Shown piece by piece: positions 58,410-64,000 of a DNA stretch of 64,000 bases (positions within the stretch are counted from its first letter, which is position 1; every line of letters starts with the position of its first letter). Under the pieces are notes generated by a model, which made no database searches, was not told where the DNA came from, and saw nothing but the letters and a program-made list of their open reading frames with translations. The stretch is from Sistotremastrum niveocremeum HHB9708. Lineage: Eukaryota; Basidiomycota; Agaricomycetes; Sistotremastrales; Sistotremastraceae. The stretch lies in the NCBI GenBank assembly GCA_001630475.1, contig KV419429.1:267679-331678 (forward strand), in the 5' to 3' direction. The position numbers and the translations under genes were made by a program.

Positions 58410-60494
58410 CTAAGCTTCTTCAGAAGACGATCGAATTGACTCTTCCTCGTCGCCTTTCCACGGTTCTAGGGTCACGTTTGTTTCCGTTACTGATTCGTTT
58501 TTGAAAGCGTTCTGACTCCACAGGTCCAAACTTCCGTCACTTGAGATGTTGAGAACAGTTTCCGAGATGCCTGAGATAAAAATGAGTAAAGAAAAGCAAA
58601 GGAGAGGGCGCATGATAATACGAACCGTAAGATAGAGAGCGTGTCCCACTATTAGCAGAAGCGGGTAACTTCGGCGAACGATTGGAGAGCTCGAGAGTTT
58701 CAGGTCCCGAACTATGGTGTGTTCTATACATGACGACGGAGCGAAGGTTAAGAATGAGGCGGGATCCCTGTTTAGTTCATGTGAGATTCTGAGACAAGGA
58801 GCATCGGAGAGTGACTGACCGAGTAGGCATAGACGGCGATTAGCCAACTGTACGGTTACTCAGTATAGCCGATGCAACACAGGAATGAAACCGGGGGCTT
58901 ACGGGTACGCCAACTCAACGAGAGAAGTATGTTTGAATACGACTGTCATGACTGTGCAAACCACACTGACGCCTATGAAGAAGAGCAGCAAAAAGCATGG
59001 AGAAGTCAGAGTCCGCGGAGAAAGAGAAGCTGAGGAACAATGTACCGAAGAGTCTGATGCCGAGCGATCAGCTTTAGCGACCATTGTCAAAGAATTCTGA
59101 ACTTACAAGAAGAAGAAAAGAGCGCCGTCTCGGATGAACATTGTCAACATCGGTCCGAGACTGCCTTTGATTTGGCGAGAGCTGAGTTGAAGCACCCCTC
59201 CGGATTGAGGATAACGGTCTCGGAGTGTTTGATACAGCTTGATCATCGTTAACACGAAGAATGAGACTATGAGAAACCGTGTCAGGCCGTTCCCCTAATC
59301 TGGAATTAGGCTCAAACTTACATCCGACAAAGAGATTCGGGACCCTAGAGATGGTTGTGGTTGAGTCTCTCGATCATTCTCATGCTGGATCAAGGGATTT
59401 CACTCACCATGCAACCAAAGCCCTGTCTGTTACGCCGTTTCCGAGAAGGCATCCTGGGAAGAAAGGGACTGGTCTTGCGATGACGTCATCATGAATAGCT
59501 TGGTCCAAAGTCACGTAGAGCTCGGTCTGGGGAAGGTGAGAATTGATAGATGATGGCGTAAAGGTACACGCACTCCGAACTCAACTGAATGTGAAGAATG
59601 AGTCGGCAGCGTCTCATGATCGAGAAGCAAGGTACTTACGTAGTACTAATCCGATAAGCAGTGCGAGGACTGAGATGAAGGCGCGTGAGATTTCTAGCGA
59701 TACCTTGGAGTCGGAAGACTTGCCTTTTTTGCTACGATTGTACAGTGCATGAATACGTAGCAAGAAGATAATGTTGACCGTGGTGGTAAACACGACAAAG
59801 CCGGAGCTGACAGGGTTTCTTCAGAAATATTTTCCAAAATTTGCTGAAGAAACCCACAAGCTATAGAACCAGAACCAAAATTTGCAGCTAGTACAAATTC
59901 AGTGGGGACCATACAATATAAGGTCATTGCGACACATACAACTAGAAGAGTCATTAATGATGATTTGTTCCCAGACGAATGTCGAAGATTACTCACGTCC
60001 AATCCCAGAGTGACGCTCGTATTGACTAGGACCATTCAGTCTGTCAGTCCGGTACCTGATCGAAAGGTAATGCGCTCACCCCCGAGCTCGAAGCTGAGGC
60101 CGACGAGTGGTTAGTCTAGGCACCGCTCATAGAGGAAGTAGATTCTCTTACCCCAATAGGAAGATGCCCCAGTAGCGAGCGAAGATGTACAGAAATTTAG
60201 GAAACGACCACTTTGCTCTGTGAAGGGTCGAGTGAGCTCGTACCGCGAGAGAGAGGGCCCTGCAATCGGAAAGACTCACCGCCAGATGAGGTCGATCTCA
60301 CTTGGAGCGCTGCAAATTGTGTCGTATACCAACCAGCCCAATGCGCTCGCTTTGTAGTGTTTGTGAGTTACGTGACGATGCATTCATTTGAACCACGTGG
60401 ACCTACCCAGACTGTAATTGACAGCACGGAGTTGGCTCAGTGCTGTAATGAGCTCCTGCCATTCTTGTTCGAAAGTCAAGCCACTGGTAGACAT
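58410..60494 (-). CDS. DUF6533-type seven-helix membrane protein, copy B
   Basis: Paralogue of the gene at 5311. The ATG at 60494 gives MSTSGLTFEQEWQELITALS, then ASALGWLVYDTICSAPSEIDLIWR (family signature), WSFPKFLYIFARYWGIFLLG, VNTSVTLGLD, CKFWFWFYSLW, SGFVVFTTTVNIIFLLRIHALYNRSKK and, further on, QIKGSLGPMLTMFIRDGALFFFL, all in the same order as copy A. The last exon ends LDLWSQNAFKNES...SSSEEA (TAG 58410-58412). One intron after HALYNRSKK appears to use a GC donor (GCAAGT) where copy A has GTTAGC. The exon just before CKFW is hard to define in both copies. Introns number about ten. Membrane protein of unknown role; together with copy A it brackets the window in opposite orientation. Confidence 0.76.
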
Positions 60495-62724
60495 CCTGAG
60501 ATCCTCTGTACTGAGCGCTGAGCGGTAGGCGATGAACAACCACACGCAGGTGGGAAGAGCAGATCACGAAGATGGGAATCTTCTTTATCAGTTTACTCTA
60601 TATCTGCCAGCTAGCCATCACTCGAACGGCCAGGTACCATTAAACACGTTGTAGTTCGGCCAAGTGAAAACGGATCTGGCAAGACGGAATTATTTCTTGT
60701 TGATTTTGATGTGCGGACTGATGGGCCGTTCATTCATACCAGCAGAAAGAGAGAGCATGATCGCCTAGATAGGCAACATTACATCATCTGGTCCAGAATA
60801 CAAGAACCTTCGGGATGATGAGGTACTCACTGAAGGTCCAATCAGAGTGCGCCGGAAACTGCACTGCCCCATTATCTTCCCGACATTGATCAAGCGTGAT
60901 GACCTGTGGCAGTGAACCTTTCCGTATATGGAGAGTTACTGATGTAAGAGCGAGGGTTTCGATGTAGATCATTTTTGATGTGATGTACCACAAACTCCAC
61001 ATAAATTTAATCAGCAGTCTGGCTGAAGCCCTGATGGAGAGTCCCGGCGTGACTCCGACCCGCACGGGCGTTGAGGTCGGCTAACAGACTCGCTGAGGAG
61101 CGGTTAATCTGTATCGGGCACGTCGGAACCAGATCTTGCTCATAAATCCTCCGTGTCGGTGAACGTTGCGTTTCGATACCCCTGCGCTGAATAGTCGGTG
61201 TTGTAAGAAACCCCACAATCAGTTGATGGGATCCCCAAATCTATCATCAATTCACGAGCCATGCAAGACTCCAAAATCGAAGTCCCTAAAATGAAAAGAG
61301 GATGAGATATGGATGGCATCCATGGCATCGCAGAAGCAGACACCCTTAACCTTGATGGAAGAGACGAAGACTATCACGAGTCGCTCGGCTGTGCAAGCAT
61401 ACTCGGCTCCCTGATATTATGCCACGACAAGGCCCTTAGGGTTTCGGTAGGGTGGTATGTCTACTCGACGGAACACGAAGCTCACCTGCCCTCCGTGCCC
61501 ACCTGAGTTTGGGTTAGTCTACCCGCCTCGGAAAGGAAAGAGTTGACCAGGTCAGCAAGGACTTGCAGTCGCGGGAGTTTCTGCGTTGGCTGTCAAGCAT
61601 TTGCAGGAAAATTCCGGATTCCTATTACTTGGGGATTGTGCTCAAGACTCCTATTTTCAGGCCGATGCCAGTATATTCACCTGCAATATTGTAAGCTGTG
61701 AATATATGAAACGATGAGTGAGAGACCGTTTGCAGCAATTGATAACCTCGCATAAGATCACGGGTTCAGTGAGGCGACAGCAACGTCAACGATGACTCGA
61801 GAATTTCGTCGAGCTCCTGCGTAACGCGTAACGACTCGAATGCTCTTGGATGTCATGGCGGTGTTCGGCAAATACCGAGCATTGCCCTGTACTCTTCCCG
61901 ACATCGCATTAACTCAAGGGTTCGGAACGATCGAGGGAGGCTGAATCTCGTAACTGGACTACGCCCATTGCCTCAATTGCCCAACGCCGAGGATAGGGAA
62001 GCCTCGGATCCCCCATGGGCCCAGCGGCCACCTAATCTAGATTTTGGCTATTTCCACGTCGCGCATTCGCTTTCTCCAAGTCATCCTCTAGTGTAGATGC
62101 TCTGTGAACAATAAGCTACGCATTGTTAGCTATGTCATCAAATGATCTGAGTTGCCAAGCGGAAAGCCCACAGCGCTATCATCACCGGGCGCACGTCACC
62201 GAGGGAGCCCAAGCGTGCAACGTTAAATTTTCGTTGCGCTTCTTATCTTCGGCAAGCTCTTTTCTGCGCCTCCACCATGCGGATCTTCGACGAAAACGGC
62301 CGTAGTGCAGCGATTCCATAACGCCCATTATCCATTATCTCGCGCGCTGTGTTAGAAGCCTGGGTGGTCAGGAGGTCTCCTTCCGAGGGGAAATATGAAA
62401 TAACATTAAGAAGGTTCTCCCCGAGGCTTAAATCCTATGTTAGACAAGGGCCGGGGATGGCATCAAGCCCCCGTCGTGTACGTCTGCGCTTTGATTCCGT
62501 CTTACGGAAGCTACCTTCGCTACGAACAAACTTCGGCGAATGAATAAGTCCATCCCCCGAACATGTACAGAAAAGGCAAGACAAATATCTAATCACGTTC
62601 CTGGTGCCATCGCCGCGAGTCTAAGGTTTGATCGAATTTGATCGATCACTTCTGTCTTGCCACGGGGCGATATAGATATAGATGGCCGTGGCATATTCAC
62701 CTTCGCCCCCTAGTCCCTTCGTCC
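60495..62724. other. Long intergenic stretch, no gene recognised
   Basis: Between the DUF6533 copy B start and the right-hand P450 start. Short minus-strand frames near 60784-61343 and plus frames at 61309-61506 and 62123-62543 show no recognisable protein or splice logic. No repeat of note was seen. Confidence 0.35.
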
Positions 62725-64000
62725 ATGTTGGGTCAGCTACTAGTCAACATGAACACATCTTCACCAAGTCCCATGTCTACGCTATCCATGACAGCATCGG
62801 AGTCGTCATCTTGGGTTATTGTCATTTCGGCAATCTCATCTTCGCTATTTTTGTGGTATCTCATCGCCACGTCCATCCCCAGTCTCAAGCCAGCACTCCA
62901 ACGACCTCCTCTCGTCAAAGGATTCATCCCATGGCTCGGTTGCGCACTCTCGTTCAGCCAGAATCCCATTGCTTTCACTCAGAGGCTCACGTAAGAGTTC
63001 GTCCAGCTTGCATAAGGAAGTGCTCAATTTCCACAACAGACGCCGTTTGGGCCCAGTCGTGACGATGTTCACAGCAGGACGCAAAATCACCCTCATCTGT
63101 CACAGAGACCTCATTCATTCTATGCTGCGAAATACGTCAAAAGCCCTCATTGCAGACACCGTACATTTCGAACTGCTTTCCAAAGCGTTCAACATCCACA
63201 CTCATGACCGAGTCGGCACCCGTGACCTCATTTACAAGCACTTGTACCCCCATGTGGATCGATATCTCTCGAAGGGCAACTTCGAAACGTCAGGAGCTGA
63301 GACTTCCGCAATCCTAGCAAAGGAGCTCTTCAAGCTCCAAGCTTCTCTTTCAGAGACCCGACCTCTGTACCTCGGCCAGATCATAGAAGACGTCCTCTTC
63401 CCTGCCGCGACTCTATCTCTGTACGGCTCCGCATATCCGGCACACGAATCCGTCCATGATTTCCACATCTTCGACGAAGGTGTTCCTCTCCTAGTCTCAG
63501 GAATACCGCTCATCTCCCGCACGCCAGCAAAAGCTCGCGAACGACTAGTCGCTCACATGTGCACATGGATACGAAAACTGGACACCCCGGAAGACGCAGG
63601 TATTTCGGAAGTCATGGGCGGATGCATTAGACTCATCCGCGCACACCAAATGACGGAAGACACCACCGCGCGGTTATTGCTGGCATTCCTTTTTGCGGCC
63701 AATACAAATTCACTCCGGAATACTTTCTGGTGCTTATCGCATTTATTGCAAGATGCGGAGGCGCTGCGTCGTGTAAAGAAAGAAGTGGACGCATTGGTCG
63801 ATGGTCGCTTCAAGGGTGACATTTCTGCCATGACCCCCTCGGCATTGGAAGAGGCCGGTGGCATGCCCGTACTGGAATCGGCCATCTTCGAGACGCTGAG
63901 AATGTACTCGACGCCGGTCAGCGCCCGGCGGGCCGAAGAAGACTTTGTGCTCAGCTCCCGAAACGCACCAAGCTTCACGATTCGCAAGGGAGAGGATTTA
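62725..64000 (+). CDS. Cytochrome P450, CYP7/CYP8-like, N-terminal part (runs off window)
   Basis: Starts at the ATG at 62725 (MLGQLLVNMNTSSPSP), or possibly 62749. A membrane anchor follows (SSWVIVISAISSSLFLWYLI), then PPLVKGFIPWLGCALSFSQNP, the usual P450 Pro-rich hinge and substrate-channel start. A 49-bp intron after AFTQRL joins TRRLGPVVTMFTAGRKITLI. The I-helix is ARLLLAFLFAANTNSLRNTFW with no acid-Thr pair, as in CYP7A/CYP8-type P450s, and the ExxR site is ESAIFETLRMYS. The frame is open to the window end at GEDL, so the heme-Cys loop is missing. Fungal relatives are often sterol or fatty-acid oxygenating enzymes; the substrate here is unknown. Opposite in direction to and of a different family from the P450 at the left edge. 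Confidence 0.87.

Overview
The window looks like nuclear DNA of a filamentous basidiomycete (Agaricomycetes). Genes are cut into many short exons by introns of about 50-60 bp with GTRNGY-type donors. The gene families also fit mushroom-forming fungi: DUF6533 membrane proteins, a small conserved basidiomycete 'HHDGKPHRKR' protein, UstYa-like proteins, expanded MFS transporters and P450s. Coordinates of spliced genes come from hand-read splice sites, so outer limits are firmer than every internal junction.

Layout: 1-962 is the 5' part of a microsomal P450 (minus). 1.9-3.4 kb holds a GST-like gene and a 106-residue conserved small protein. 5.3-7.3 kb is a DUF6533 seven-helix protein whose paralogue lies at 58.4-60.5 kb on the other strand. 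8.0-10.0 kb is a divergent pair of UstYa-like (DUF3328) oxidase genes. 10.7-11.8 kb is a membrane-anchored, probably But2-like protein. 12.6-17.9 kb is a tandem pair of monocarboxylate-type MFS transporters, followed by an aldo-keto reductase (18.2-19.4 kb).

19.6-39.2 kb is a same-strand array of seven paralogous MFS transporters with a period near 2.2-2.3 kb. The array is broken by a 0.6 kb palindrome-rich MITE-like element (31.0-31.6 kb) and by a 3.4 kb element (33.67-37.08 kb). The larger element has about 353-bp, essentially identical terminal inverted repeats and a 7-8 bp target duplication. I see no transposase in either.

39.6-56.8 kb is mostly cellular genes: a very long disordered protein fused to a pepsin-type aspartic protease, a Gin4/Hsl1-type kinase, an unknown membrane protein, a coiled-coil protein and an FHA tail-anchored protein of the SLMAP/Far10 type. 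Among them, at 48.9-49.4 kb on the minus strand, is the most unusual gene: a four-exon secreted precursor that splices into four copies of a Cys-flanked peptide (PCGxAGxPSCD), mostly separated by Kex2-type Lys-Arg sites. The window ends in the 5' part of a CYP7/CYP8-like P450 (62.7 kb onward).

The UstYa pair, P450s, AKR, GST and transporters give the left half the look of secondary-metabolite or detoxification DNA. Whether the Kex2-repeat peptide is a signalling peptide or a RiPP substrate for UstYa-type enzymes cannot be decided from sequence alone.
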